Assembly (NCBI RefSeq): GCF_001038505.1
Contig: NZ_LDPY01000003.1
Span: 208,863 to 272,862, forward strand
Direction of reading: 5' to 3'
DNA length: 64,000 bases
DNA from: Puniceibacterium sp. IMCC21224
GTDB lineage: Bacteria > Pseudomonadota > Alphaproteobacteria > Rhodobacterales > Rhodobacteraceae
This document shows, in pieces, positions 17,266 through 26,376 of this stretch. Each line of letters opens with the position of its first letter. Positions within the stretch are counted from its first letter, which is position 1. The notes below the pieces were generated by a model. The model was not told where the DNA came from. It did not search any database and was given only the letters and a program-made list of their open reading frames with translations. The position numbers and the translations under genes were made by a program.

Positions 17266-18432
17266 ATGCGGACCTGGCTTCCCCTCTCGATGATCGGCCT
17301 TGCGCTGGCAGGTCCCACTGCGGGACCAGCCGTCGCCCAAGGCGTGCCGACCTTCGACCTGCGCCTCTTCGCCGAGCGGCAGGCGATCCTCGAGCAAACC
17401 GATCGGGATCTGGCGCTGCAGCAGGACCGGCTGACCCGCGAAGAGGAACTGGCCGAGATCGAACGCCAGCAACTCCCCTCGCTTGAGGGGGTGATGGATG
17501 CCATGTCGCTTGGCTCGGCCGATGTCGCGGGTACCGTGGCCGGGCTCGAGGCGGGGCAGGGGGCCGCAAATGGCGTCGAGAGTGCAGCCTCCAGTCTCTA
17601 TGCACCTCAGGACAACAACCCGGCCGCGGCCCGGATGTTGGGCGATGCTCGGGAAGGGATCGAGGAGTTGATCATCCGCGCGGCCCGCGACACTCATAAT
17701 TTGCCGGGCATCAGCCGCGCAGGGCTCTCGCTTGTTCAATGGCGTTGCCTCCTGCAAGCCCTGATCTGGCAGGAGAGCCGCTTCCAGATCGGGGCGCGCT
17801 CACCCGTGGGAGCCTTCGGTCTCACACAGATCATGCCCGGCACCGCAGGCGATCTCGGGATCTACCCGGCCTATTACGATGACCCCTACCTGCAGGTCAC
17901 CGGCGGCGCGCGTTACCTCGCGCAGATGCTGAACATGTTCGATGGCAACATCATCCACGCACTCGCGGCCTATAACGCGGGCCCGGGCAATGTGCAGAAT
18001 TACGGTGGCGTGCCGCCCTTCGCGGAAACCCAGCATTACGTCGTGGTAATCCCGCAGCAGTACAACAGCTACCTCGCTGCCGTCGGTGGCATCGATGCCC
18101 TGGGCACCATCGACCCGGTCCTCCTCGCCAACGCGAGCTTCAGCCTCTCGGCTCATGGCGCAGGCGTCTATGGGGACTATTCGCTGATCTCGGTGCGCGC
18201 GGCGGCCCTGCGGGTGCAGGATATCATCACCCGCATCGGGGAGACCGATGACCTGCACGAGGCGATCGCGCTGAACACCTATGCCCGGGCCGAGCTGGCC
18301 CGGCTGGTCGCGATCCGCACCCGGATCAAGGCCGCCCACACCCAGCCGCTCAGCGAGGAACAACTCGCCATGGCTGCCGCCCAAGCCGCCGAGCGGCAAT
18401 ACATGAATTTCAATCAGGAGAATTTGCAGTGA
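17266..18432 (+). CDS. VirB5-like protein with an embedded lytic transglycosylase domain
   Basis: 388 residues with a signal peptide ending at AVAQ. The mature start GVPTFDLRLFAERQAILEQT matches the mature N-terminus of VirB5-type minor pilins (compare GVPTVDTQNIAQEIRQLQQM in the next gene). Residues about 155-250 then form a complete SLT domain: ALIWQESRFQIGARSPVG with the catalytic glutamate, GLTQIMPGTAGDLGI, ARYLAQMLNMFDGN and AAYNAGPGNV. The C-terminal 90 residues (YGDYSLISVRAAALRVQDII through AAERQYMNFNQENLQ) return to a VirB5-like helical end. It therefore looks like a muralytic enzyme built into a pilus-tip type protein. It is the second lytic transglycosylase of the operon. The SLT call is very secure; the VirB5 relation is inferred. 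Confidence 0.8.
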   Translation: MRTWLPLSMIGLALAGPTAGPAVAQGVPTFDLRLFAERQAILEQTDRDLALQQDRLTREEELAEIERQQLPSLEGVMDAMSLGSADVAGTVAGLEAGQGAANGVESAASSLYAPQDNNPAAARMLGDAREGIEELIIRAARDTHNLPGISRAGLSLVQWRCLLQALIWQESRFQIGARSPVGAFGLTQIMPGTAGDLGIYPAYYDDPYLQVTGGARYLAQMLNMFDGNIIHALAAYNAGPGNVQNYGGVPPFAETQHYVVVIPQQYNSYLAAVGGIDALGTIDPVLLANASFSLSAHGAGVYGDYSLISVRAAALRVQDIITRIGETDDLHEAIALNTYARAELARLVAIRTRIKAAHTQPLSEEQLAMAAAQAAERQYMNFNQENLQ

Positions 18433-19226
18433 TCCCGCAATTTACCCGTTCCGTTTTCACAAGTGCGGCGGCCGCAGCACTTGCTTTCGCTGTCAGTGGG
18501 CCTGTCGCCGCACAGGGCGTTCCCACGGTCGACACCCAGAACATCGCCCAGGAAATCCGCCAACTTCAGCAAATGTTACAGGACTTCGGGCTCCAAACCG
18601 ATCTCCTCGACAATGCCCTCGAGCAGCTCGACATGCTGCAAAGCCAACTCGATCAACTGAACGAGATGTATGCCTCACTCACCGGACCGCGCAGCATCCT
18701 CGGCTTTGCGATGGGCGGGGATCTGGACAACCTGCTCGAGGCGAATTTTGAAGATATTCCCGGTCTGATCCGGGGCATCCAGGCGGGCGACTGGAGCAGC
18801 CTCATCGGCCCTAATGCAGGCCCGATGCGCACGCAGATGGAAGCGGCGCTGGCAAGTGCCGGTTTTGACGAAGATTCCCTGCGCGAGATTGCCACCAGCG
18901 GCAGTCCAGGGGCGGAAGGCGTGGCCACCCGCGCAACCACAGGGGCCGTCATGTCCGCCGCTGCCCAGAACAGTCATGCCGAGGCCGAACAGTCCCTCGA
19001 GCGGGTTGAACGTCTGGTCGAGATGATCCCGGACATGGAGGATCTGAAAGCCTCCATGGACCACAATACCCGCGTTACAGCAGAACTCGCCATCGCCATG
19101 ACACGCATGTGGGAGTTGGAAGCGATCCAGACCCTCGGCGCGGGCAATGCAGGCGTGGTCGATGCCGCCACCGTTGTCGAAGAGCGCCGGTACATGGACT
19201 TCACCCTACCGGAACTTCGACCATGA
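18429..19226 (+). CDS. virB5: VirB5-like minor pilin
   Basis: 265 residues, starting with GTG in a GTGA overlap with the previous stop. A signal peptide ending PVAAQ is followed by a long coiled-coil N-terminus (IAQEIRQLQQMLQDFGLQTD onward, to about residue 80), a globular middle and a helical end finishing ERRYMDFTLPEL, the usual TrbJ/VirB5 architecture. VirB5 sits at the pilus tip and contributes to recipient contact. Its first mature residues and last segment resemble those of the upstream SLT-containing protein, which suggests a duplication. Confidence 0.85.
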   Translation: MIPQFTRSVFTSAAAAALAFAVSGPVAAQGVPTVDTQNIAQEIRQLQQMLQDFGLQTDLLDNALEQLDMLQSQLDQLNEMYASLTGPRSILGFAMGGDLDNLLEANFEDIPGLIRGIQAGDWSSLIGPNAGPMRTQMEAALASAGFDEDSLREIATSGSPGAEGVATRATTGAVMSAAAQNSHAEAEQSLERVERLVEMIPDMEDLKASMDHNTRVTAELAIAMTRMWELEAIQTLGAGNAGVVDAATVVEERRYMDFTLPELRP

Positions 19227-19240
19227 GTGGAGGAGTGGGG

Positions 19241-19888
19241 ATGAACACACGCGAGCTCGTGGAGGAGGAGCTTGTTTATGGTGCCCTGCGCCGTGAACAA
19301 CTGTGGAGAATGATCGGTCTCGGTGGCGCGGGTTTTGGCGCGGTGGGCTGTCTCGCAGCCGCAGCTGTCGCGCTGATGGTTGAGGCACCGCCCCCAGTCG
19401 TTGTGCCCTATGATCCGGCAACAGGCATGGCACTCCCGAACGCCAGGGTCGAGACTGCGTCCCTCGCCGAGCGACCCGCCGTCATCGAGGCGCAAATCTA
19501 CCGCTACATTTATGAGCGCGAGACCTACAATCAGCTCGACAATGATCTGCGTGTGCGCCGGGTTCTGGCACAGTCATCCGGTGCCGCCGAGACGAGCATG
19601 CGCGCAATATGGACGTCCGGGCAGGAGAACTATCCGCCGACGCGGTACGGCACATCAGCTGAAATGGCCGTCGAAATCGCCTCGATCACACTGATCGGCG
19701 AAAACCGTGCGCAGGTGCGCCTCAGGAAACGCTTGACCAGCCCGCAGGGTGTGCAGGACGGATCGTTTACAGCGACGCTGATGTTTGCGTTTCAGCCCGA
19801 ACGGACCCGCTCAATCGATGATGTCTGGCAAAACCCCTTCGGCTTCACCGTCACCCAATATGCAATCCGACCGGACCGTTCCGAATGA
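19241..19888 (+). CDS. virB8: VirB8 inner-membrane scaffold
   Basis: 215 residues. The ATG at 19241 follows a strong GGAGG; an in-frame ATG at 19223 overlaps the virB5 stop as ATGA and could be used instead. One membrane helix (about residues 28-50) is followed by a periplasmic NTF2-like domain containing YIYERETYNQLDNDLRV and the late IDDVWQNPFGFTVTQYAI segment typical of VirB8. It nucleates assembly of the core complex with VirB9 and VirB10. Confidence 0.9.
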   Translation: MNTRELVEEELVYGALRREQLWRMIGLGGAGFGAVGCLAAAAVALMVEAPPPVVVPYDPATGMALPNARVETASLAERPAVIEAQIYRYIYERETYNQLDNDLRVRRVLAQSSGAAETSMRAIWTSGQENYPPTRYGTSAEMAVEIASITLIGENRAQVRLRKRLTSPQGVQDGSFTATLMFAFQPERTRSIDDVWQNPFGFTVTQYAIRPDRSE

Positions 19889-20589
19889 TCCCTTTTCCCG
19901 TTCATGCCTTTTTCATCGCCGGCGCGTTGGCCCTGGCGGCTCCCGCCGTTCTTGCCGAGACCACACCGCGTCCTGGCTCTCATGACAACCGCGTTCGGGT
20001 CGCCACATGGACCGAAGGGCAGGTTTACCGTATCGTCACCACCCTGACCCGAGTGACCACCGTCGAGTTCGGCGAAGGTGAGACCATACGCTCGATCATC
20101 GCGGGCGACACGGTGGGATTCCAGTTCGACGGCGTCCCCGGCGGCCGCGCCTTTGCCATCAAGCCCGCGGCCTCGGGCGTAGCGACCAACATCACGGTCT
20201 ATACCAACCGCCGCTCCTATTACTTCCACGTCGTTGAGGCGCGCGAGACACCACATTATGTGGTGCAGTTCCGCTATCCTGAAAACCGCGTTCAGCCTAC
20301 CCGGGCGGTCGCAGCTGAGGCTCCCAACGCGAACTATGCGGTCAGCGCCCGGGAAGAGTTCACGCCAACAGCCATCTGGGATGACGGCACCTTCACCTAT
20401 TTCCGCTTCGCGCGGAATGCGCCGGTCCCGGCGATCTTCCGGTATTCCAATGGCAGGGAGCGGGCGGTGAATAGCCAGGCCCTGAGTGATGGCGTGATCC
20501 GCGTCTCCGGCGTGAACCGGCAATGGGTTCTTCGCTTGGGTGGAGCTGTCGTCTGTGTTCAGGACGCTCGGACCGAGGCCACATCATGA
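19885..20589 (+). CDS. virB9: VirB9 outer-membrane core protein
   Basis: 234 residues with a signal peptide ending VLAE. The mature protein starts with RVRVATWTEGQVYRIVTTL and contains TNITVYTNRRSYYFHV, then the C-terminal FTYFRFARNAPVPAIFRY block, all characteristic of VirB9/TrbG. It forms the outer-membrane ring with VirB10 and the VirB7 lipoprotein. It overlaps virB8 and virB10 by ATGA-type junctions. Confidence 0.92.
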   Translation: MIPFPVHAFFIAGALALAAPAVLAETTPRPGSHDNRVRVATWTEGQVYRIVTTLTRVTTVEFGEGETIRSIIAGDTVGFQFDGVPGGRAFAIKPAASGVATNITVYTNRRSYYFHVVEARETPHYVVQFRYPENRVQPTRAVAAEAPNANYAVSAREEFTPTAIWDDGTFTYFRFARNAPVPAIFRYSNGRERAVNSQALSDGVIRVSGVNRQWVLRLGGAVVCVQDARTEATS

Positions 20590-21911
20590 GCCAGGATACC
20601 GAAGATCTTGCCGCACGGCTTGTGGCGCTTGAGGGCACCACCGCTAAAGCACGGGCAAGCAAACGCCCATCATCGAGCGCTGCAATCCTTGGGATTGCCG
20701 GTCTCGCGGCGTTCGGTGGTCTCGCCTGGGCTGCCCTGCAACCGTCCCCGGATGCTCCAATGGTGACTGCGGCCCCCGAGGAGTTCCAGAACTCTGGGCC
20801 CGGCTTCGGGGACCTGGGACGCCCACCTGTAGCACAGCCAGCACCGACGCCTCCGGTGGAGACCGGTCCGACCGAATCCGAGCTTGCGCTGATGGAAAGC
20901 CTTGCAACTTTGCGGGCCGAACTCGAAGAAATGCGGGCACGCCCGACTGAGACATCGGACAACGGTGCTGAACAGGCCATCGCAGACCTCACGGCTCAGA
21001 TCGCTGCGCTGCAGGAGGGCTCCGCTGAGGCACAGCGCACGCTGGAGCGTCAGTTGACCGAACGCAACCGTGAACTGGACCAACTGCGCATGGACCTTGA
21101 GGTCGCGCGCCTGACCCCGCCCGCGCCGACGGATCTCGGCCCCAACGAGGAGGAACTGCGGCTGGCTGAACTTGAGCGCCGACGTGCCGCTGAGGCTGAG
21201 GCGCGAGCAGAACGGATTGCGTCGCCCATGATCGCGTTTTCCGGGATGGGGGCAGGGACAGACCGCGAAAGTACGATTGAAGCAGCGCGCTTGAATGCCG
21301 ATGAAGCCTTCGTGCGCGCCGGTGCGCGACCCGCGCCCGTCACGCGCGCTGAGGTGATTGTGAACCCAACGAACACGGTTATTCAGGGCACCATGATCCA
21401 GGCGGTGACCGAAACCGCACTCGACAGCACGCTGCCCGGTGCAATCCGCGCCATCGTATCCGAAGATGTCCATTCCTTTGACGGAACGCGCGTCCTGATC
21501 CCGCGCGGTGCGCGCCTGATTGGGCGATACCGCTCCGATGTGGCGCTGGCACAGTCCCGGGTTATGGTGGCCTGGGACAGGATCATTCTGCCTGACAACC
21601 AGACAGTGGAGATCAGCGCCTTCGGCGGAGACGAGCTTGGCCGCACAGGCACCACCGGTTTTGTCGACACTCGCTTTGCGCAGCGCTTCGGCTCTGCCGC
21701 GCTGATCTCGTTGATCGGTGCCCTGCCAGCTGCCGCAGCGGGCCAGATCGATGACGAGGCTGCTGCCGATGTCGCCAACGATGTCGGCTCGGACCTGCGC
21801 GATAGCACCCAAAGCGTGATGCAGGATTATCTCGCGATCCGCCCCGTGATCCATGTCGATCAGGGCACGCGGATCACGGTCATGGTTGACCGCGACCTGG
21901 AGATATTCTGA
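20586..21911 (+). CDS. virB10: VirB10 channel protein
   Basis: 441 residues from the ATG that overlaps the virB9 stop. A cytosolic N-terminus, one membrane helix (about residues 36-56), a proline-rich linker and a coiled coil (about residues 100-210) precede the conserved TrbI/VirB10 beta-barrel domain: VIQGTMIQAVTETALDSTLP, VLIPRGARLIGRYRSDV, VAWDRIILPDNQTVEI and a final ITVMVDRDLEIF. It spans both membranes and transduces ATPase energy to the outer ring. Confidence 0.93.
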   Translation: MSQDTEDLAARLVALEGTTAKARASKRPSSSAAILGIAGLAAFGGLAWAALQPSPDAPMVTAAPEEFQNSGPGFGDLGRPPVAQPAPTPPVETGPTESELALMESLATLRAELEEMRARPTETSDNGAEQAIADLTAQIAALQEGSAEAQRTLERQLTERNRELDQLRMDLEVARLTPPAPTDLGPNEEELRLAELERRRAAEAEARAERIASPMIAFSGMGAGTDRESTIEAARLNADEAFVRAGARPAPVTRAEVIVNPTNTVIQGTMIQAVTETALDSTLPGAIRAIVSEDVHSFDGTRVLIPRGARLIGRYRSDVALAQSRVMVAWDRIILPDNQTVEISAFGGDELGRTGTTGFVDTRFAQRFGSAALISLIGALPAAAAGQIDDEAAADVANDVGSDLRDSTQSVMQDYLAIRPVIHVDQGTRITVMVDRDLEIF

Positions 21912-21912
21912 C

Positions 21913-22947
21913 ATGGCAGCAAGCTATCTCGAAGCCTCGCTCGATCGGCTCGGTGCGCCCGTGCAGCGCGAAGACACGATCGAGATCTGCATCAATCCGG
22001 ACGGGCAGGTCTGGGGAGAGTTCCAGGGTGATCACTTTATGCAGGGGCTCGGCACCCCGCTCACCCAGACCGAGATTAAGGACCTTGGCAACCAGATCGC
22101 CTCGGCCGCCTCAACCACGCTCAGCACCAAGAAGCCAATCGTCTCGGTATCGATTCTCTATCGCGAACGTCCAATCCGGGCGCAAGTCATTCAGCCTCCC
22201 GCAGTTGAGGGCGGCTTCTCGATCTCGCTGCGCTTTTTCTCCTCCCTACCTCTGGAGGCGATTCAGCTCGGCTTTCTCTATGGCAAAGAACGCAGCCTCG
22301 AAGGCCTGCGCCGAGAGAGGAACGCCGCGTTACGCGATGTGGTGGCATCGGGTGACATCGACGCCGCCCTGCGGTTTTGCGTCGAAAACAAGCTCAACAT
22401 GATCGTCTCGGGCGGCACTTCGACAGGCAAGACGGTCGCGGCGCGTAAGATCCTCTCGCTGATCCCACCCCAGGAGCGGATCATCACCATCGAAGAAGCG
22501 TCCGAGTTGCGCCCCGAACAGCCGAATGCCGTGACGTTGATCGCCGACCGTGATGCGGATGCCCGGAGTGCCGATGTACTTTTGGCCTCGACCTTGCGCA
22601 TGCGGCCCGACCGGATCGTGCTAGGCGAGGTCCGCGGGCGCGAAGCCATGACCTTCCTCGAGGCTATCAACACCGGCCATGGCGGATCGCTGACCACGCT
22701 CCACGCGGAGACCCCGCAACTGGCCGTGCGCCGCCTCGCCATCGCCGCCCTGAAAACTGATGTGCCGATGACCTATGCCGACATGATCGATTACATCGAG
22801 GGCTCAATCGACGTGATCATCCAGGCGGGACGTCATGAAGGCGCGCGCGGCATCACCGAGTTTTTTCTCCCGGGCCAATCCAAGGATTTCAGCCTCGACA
22901 GTATTGATGGCAGAGGCAAAAAGAACGCCTCTGTCGCCGCCGAATAG
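21913..22947 (+). CDS. virB11: VirB11 traffic ATPase
   Basis: 344 residues starting at the ATG one base after the virB10 stop. Walker A is SGGTSTGKTV (about residue 165), followed by ERIITIEEASEL, the Asp-box region RMRPDRIVLGEVRGREA and the His-box GHGGSLTTLHAETP, the full set for VirB11 family hexameric ATPases. It switches the machinery between pilus assembly and substrate export at the inner membrane. Confidence 0.93.
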   Translation: MAASYLEASLDRLGAPVQREDTIEICINPDGQVWGEFQGDHFMQGLGTPLTQTEIKDLGNQIASAASTTLSTKKPIVSVSILYRERPIRAQVIQPPAVEGGFSISLRFFSSLPLEAIQLGFLYGKERSLEGLRRERNAALRDVVASGDIDAALRFCVENKLNMIVSGGTSTGKTVAARKILSLIPPQERIITIEEASELRPEQPNAVTLIADRDADARSADVLLASTLRMRPDRIVLGEVRGREAMTFLEAINTGHGGSLTTLHAETPQLAVRRLAIAALKTDVPMTYADMIDYIEGSIDVIIQAGRHEGARGITEFFLPGQSKDFSLDSIDGRGKKNASVAAE

Positions 22948-22962
22948 AAAAGGAACACCCTG

Positions 22963-23382
22963 ATGCGAAAGCATATCGCAGCACTCGCACTTGCCTCCCT
23001 CGCAGGGCCGCTTGCAGCCCAGACCTCCCCACAGGTCACAAACGATCTCACGGCGAACATGTCGCCCCAACAATACCGGATTTGCAATGACCGCTCGGCG
23101 CGACCAACTTGGATGGACGAAGTCAACCCGCGCGAGGCCTACAAGGCTCGAACGATGATGCGGCTCTATGAGTTGCGTGCGTGGCAGGCGATCAAAGCAT
23201 CAAGCGATTGTGGTTGTGATGTCCGCTTCCCTACTTGGGATGCTGCATCGGTGGAATACGAAGAACGGTTCTCGACAAGCACGCAGGCCGAGCACACCCA
23301 AGCTCGGCTAGACCTTAGGGACCAACAGAACCAGATCGCCCGCGAGGTACAGGATCTCTGCGAAGCGCAGGGCAACTGGTAA
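22963..23382 (+). CDS. Exported protein of the virB operon, unknown role
   Basis: 139 residues with a signal peptide ending PLAAQ. The mature part has four cysteines (ICNDRS, DCGCDV, DLCEAQ), a YKARTMMRLYELRAWQAI helix and a charged C-terminus. It lies between virB11 and virB6, and its stop overlaps the virB6 start (TAATG), so it belongs to the operon. Proteins of this type occur in alphaproteobacterial T4SS operons, possibly stabilising VirB6 or the core, but no function is established. Confidence 0.65.
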   Translation: MRKHIAALALASLAGPLAAQTSPQVTNDLTANMSPQQYRICNDRSARPTWMDEVNPREAYKARTMMRLYELRAWQAIKASSDCGCDVRFPTWDAASVEYEERFSTSTQAEHTQARLDLRDQQNQIAREVQDLCEAQGNW

Positions 23383-24407
23383 TGGGCGTCGTCAGCTGGA
23401 TGGTTGGAACCGCAGACGGGTTTCTTGCCGATGCGGCCGAGTCCCAGTTCGGGGCTGTGGCGAGCAATACCGGCACGATCGTCCTGCTGATGGTCACGCT
23501 TTCGGTGATCGGCGTCTGCATCAACATGGCTTTCCAGTTCCGCAGCATGGATGGGGCCAGCTTCTTCTGGTACCTGATTAAGCTGACGCTGATAGGGCTC
23601 TTCGCCTTCAACTGGGCCAACTTCAACGCGGTCGCCAATGCCGTCATCGGCGGGCTCGACTACGTCGCCGGGGCCCTGATCTCCTCGGTTGGCGGCGGCG
23701 GAGCCGGCGCATCCTACTTTGCAGCTGAATTTGACGACTTAATCAATGAATTCAGCCAATACCTAAACGCCATCGGCAGCAACCTGAACTGGATGACAGG
23801 CGCAATCCTCGGTGGGATCGGCCTCGTTATGCTTAGTCTGCTCGGTTTCATGACTGGCATCGTCCTGATCTTCGCCAAGATGATGCTGACACTCATGCTT
23901 GGCCTCGCACCCATCATGATCGCTCTTTCGCTCTTCGATGCGACGAAGGATTTCTTCCACAGGTGGATTTCGACCACAATCAGCTACGCCTTCTACCCCA
24001 TCGTGATCGCAGCCATGTTCTCGACCGTGGTCGGCATGGCCAACTCACTCCTTGCCCAGATCGGCGACCCGAATTCCGCGACCAACATTGGCTCGCTCGT
24101 GCCATTCTTTGTGATGGTGTTCCTCGCCAAAGGCTTCGTTGCAGCAACGCCCCTGATCGTGCGGGGGATCTCCGGGAATCTTATGGTGGCCGCAGCGCCA
24201 GCGATCGTCAACGGGTCTGCAGGACTGCTGCGGGGGTTGGTCAATACGTCCGGCGTTCAGGGCAGGGCTCGGATCGGCGCTCTCACGACAGGTGAGGCGA
24301 TCGGGCGCGGGGCAGTGCAGACGCCTGCTACAGTGCGTAGCGCTGCGGCGACGGCAAGTGCACAGGTGGCCAGGATAGCAGAAAGGGCAAAGCGGTTGGG
24401 GAGTTGA
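23382..24407 (+). CDS. virB6: VirB6 polytopic inner-membrane channel protein
   Basis: 341 residues with at least five hydrophobic helices (about residues 28-48, 63-90, 140-175, 180-205 and 220-250), including the family core FAKMMLTLMLGLAPIMIALS followed by FHRWISTTISYAFYPIV. VirB6/TrbL forms part of the DNA path through the inner membrane. The alanine-rich tail is polar. It is the last gene of the operon; about 200 bases without a gene follow before a convergent minus-strand gene. Confidence 0.92.
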   Translation: MGVVSWMVGTADGFLADAAESQFGAVASNTGTIVLLMVTLSVIGVCINMAFQFRSMDGASFFWYLIKLTLIGLFAFNWANFNAVANAVIGGLDYVAGALISSVGGGGAGASYFAAEFDDLINEFSQYLNAIGSNLNWMTGAILGGIGLVMLSLLGFMTGIVLIFAKMMLTLMLGLAPIMIALSLFDATKDFFHRWISTTISYAFYPIVIAAMFSTVVGMANSLLAQIGDPNSATNIGSLVPFFVMVFLAKGFVAATPLIVRGISGNLMVAAAPAIVNGSAGLLRGLVNTSGVQGRARIGALTTGEAIGRGAVQTPATVRSAAATASAQVARIAERAKRLGS

Positions 24408-24604
24408 GGTCCAACGTGGCTTTACAATGATGCATGGTCGTCGAAATGTATTGGGTGGAATGTTGACCATTGATGTGCGGCATTGCTTTCGCAGCATTCC
24501 CAATAAAGTGGTCGTTCATGGAACTCGCAGCGCACTGGGCAGAAAGTTGTCTGGGACACCGCGCAATCATCGTAGCGCGACCTCGCAGGCAAGCCGGTCA
24601 GCGC

Positions 24605-25126
24605 CTATACGCCATGCTGATAAATCGGCGGGCGGCTATTGTCCAAGTCTCCTTGGTTCAAGAAAATTCGGTATCCTGTGAGGTGGAAGGCGGCACTGCC
24701 GAGGTCCTTCGCAAGATCCAGCGTATCCACATGGATAAAGTGGCGATATATGGCTCGAAATCCTTCACCAGGTGCCGCACGGAAATGAATGCCTTGGGGT
24801 CCGATCGTCAGACATGCCTCTTGCTGCGGATCGTTAATCTCAGACAGCGAAGTTGCCGCGAAATCAGGCTGGATAATCCAGTCGGTTCCGAAGGAAACAC
24901 ATTGCTCATCTGCTTCCCATTGGAAAATCCGATGCCAATCGGCTTCGCCCTCGCGCCCGAAACCAGGATTCAAAAGCAGAACCGTCGGTTTGCCGTTCGG
25001 CTGATCCAATGGTTCGGAGAGTTTAATGCCAAAGATCGGCTGATGACCGTATCTCTTGAGGAGAAACAGGGCACCTTTCGGCACCTCGGCGAGAATCGCC
25101 GATCTGGCGTTCAAAGTGCTTCGCAT
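24605..25126 (-). CDS. Unknown protein of the TIR operon
   Basis: 173 residues with no motif I recognise. Visible features are a basic N-terminus (GALFLLKRYGHQPIFGIKL), TVLLLNPGFGREGEADWHRI and DLGSAAFHLTGYRIFLNQGD. It has no signal or membrane segment, so it is probably cytosolic. GGGAG precedes the ATG. It begins 22 bases after the zinc-ribbon gene, which is itself coupled to the TIR gene, so the three are probably one transcript. It could be an accessory or immunity partner of the TIR protein; this is inference from position only. Confidence 0.55.
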   Translation of the reverse strand: MRSTLNARSAILAEVPKGALFLLKRYGHQPIFGIKLSEPLDQPNGKPTVLLLNPGFGREGEADWHRIFQWEADEQCVSFGTDWIIQPDFAATSLSEINDPQQEACLTIGPQGIHFRAAPGEGFRAIYRHFIHVDTLDLAKDLGSAAFHLTGYRIFLNQGDLDNSRPPIYQHGV

Positions 25127-25148
25127 ACGTGGTCTCCCTTACGAGCAG

Positions 25149-25313
25149 TTAATCCCAGCCCCGCCGGATATCGGTTCGGTGGCATTCGGGACAATGCACC
25201 GCGGTGGTCGGACGTTTTTCACGGCGAGCCTCGCGACGCTCGTACTCATCAAGCACATCGACTTCGAAGCGGTGTCCACAATTGTTGCAACGGAAGTGAA
25301 CACGCTCAGTCAT
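25149..25313 (-). CDS. 54-residue zinc-ribbon protein coupled to TIR gene
   Basis: A short gene encoding MTERVHFRCNNCGHRFEV at its start, an acidic/basic middle and VHCPECHRTDIRRGWD at its end. The two CxxC pairs (C9/C12 and C41/C44) form a classic zinc ribbon. The start overlaps the TIR stop in the sequence ATGACTGA, so translation is probably coupled. Zinc ribbons of this size act as nucleic-acid or protein adaptors. The clear cysteine pairs and the overlap make it very likely a real gene. Confidence 0.8.
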   Translation of the reverse strand: MTERVHFRCNNCGHRFEVDVLDEYERREARREKRPTTAVHCPECHRTDIRRGWD

Positions 25314-26247
25314 AGCTGATACCTGCGTTGCCTATGAACTGGTTCCAGAGTACCTCTGCCGCTTGGTCTGGCGCCAGCCGCTCGTCAGCCTTGCCGAAGA
25401 TGTTCATGGTTTGGATCAGGAACTGCTCGTAATCATCGGCCGAAATGTTGAAGCCGCCGTTTGCCGTATTGTCGCCAGCATTTTCGCTAAACGAGTAGTA
25501 AATGTCGCCCAGAGCGACTTGCGAGCTACGACAATGTACCGAGATGTGGGCCGTACCATTTCGGTGTCCGCCGTTGACAATTATTGCCCCAAAGGAGGTC
25601 GCGCTTCTTTCAACGAAACGACCGCGCAATCCTTCGATTGAATCGATTTCGATGATCGCTCTCTGGAAGTAATCCTTTATGGTGGCAAAGGCAGCATCGC
25701 GGAAGTCATCCCTGTCGATGTGGTCGAACTGCCGTTTTGCGCGGTAGCGTGCCATTGCGGGGCGTAAGGCAGACGGCTCATAGGCTACCTTCACCGCAGC
25801 CGCAGGTACACTTTCAGATTCGATGATGCGTCGAAGCTCCTGCACTACGTTTAGGTAGGCGGTGTTCGGGTTGGCCCATGCGCTGATCGCCTTGCCGTCC
25901 GTCGGCACGGCCTTGAGTTGCCGCAACTCACTCATCGCTTTCCAATCGCATTCCTCTACGATGATCGGCACCACGCGAGCGGTCCCGGCGGCGTGGCGTT
26001 CAAGCGCTCGCCTCATTTCACGCTCGACACAGTAGTCGGATGCAATGAAGTCGGGGCTTACTAGGAGCAGGAACAGGTCACACGCCACCAGTTCCCGTTC
26101 AATCTCGGCGTCCAGTTCACTGCCGGCCAAGATATTGCGATCATACCAGGTCTCAATACGCCCTTCCCTCGTAAGATTCTTAAGGTGGACGTGCAGCCGG
26201 TCAAGTGCAGCCTTGTCGTTGTGAGAATAAGAAATGAATGCCCGCAT
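25306..26247 (-). CDS. TIR-domain protein
   Basis: 313 residues. The N-terminal TIR domain (about 1-140) shows box 1 FISYSHNDK, the ETWYDRNILAGSELDAEI segment, LVACDLFLLLVSPDFIASDY and the CVEREM segment carrying the putative catalytic glutamate. Many bacterial TIR domains cleave NAD+ or make cyclic ADP-ribose signals in anti-phage defence. The C-terminal half (about 165-313) is of no family I know and could sense infection or bind a partner. It overlaps a zinc-ribbon gene. No membrane helix or STING-like domain is evident, and no ThsA-like partner is present. TIR identity is strong; a defence role is inferred. Confidence 0.88.
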   Translation of the reverse strand: MRAFISYSHNDKAALDRLHVHLKNLTREGRIETWYDRNILAGSELDAEIERELVACDLFLLLVSPDFIASDYCVEREMRRALERHAAGTARVVPIIVEECDWKAMSELRQLKAVPTDGKAISAWANPNTAYLNVVQELRRIIESESVPAAAVKVAYEPSALRPAMARYRAKRQFDHIDRDDFRDAAFATIKDYFQRAIIEIDSIEGLRGRFVERSATSFGAIIVNGGHRNGTAHISVHCRSSQVALGDIYYSFSENAGDNTANGGFNISADDYEQFLIQTMNIFGKADERLAPDQAAEVLWNQFIGNAGISYD

Positions 26248-26376
26248 CTGCTCAACTCAAAATGATTTATGTTTGTTCATGATATACCTTAAGCGCTATT
26301 TTCCAGAGACACGGCTTAGCTTGGAGAAACTGGATAGTGGCGCTTGAGCTCGAAACCGCTGCTTTACCGTTTGCAA

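Noticed and set aside
24470..25315. A 281-codon plus-strand frame over the TIR operon end
   Set aside because: It lies opposite the 173-residue gene and the zinc-ribbon gene, both of which have ribosome binding sites or coupled starts; the plus frame lacks family features.
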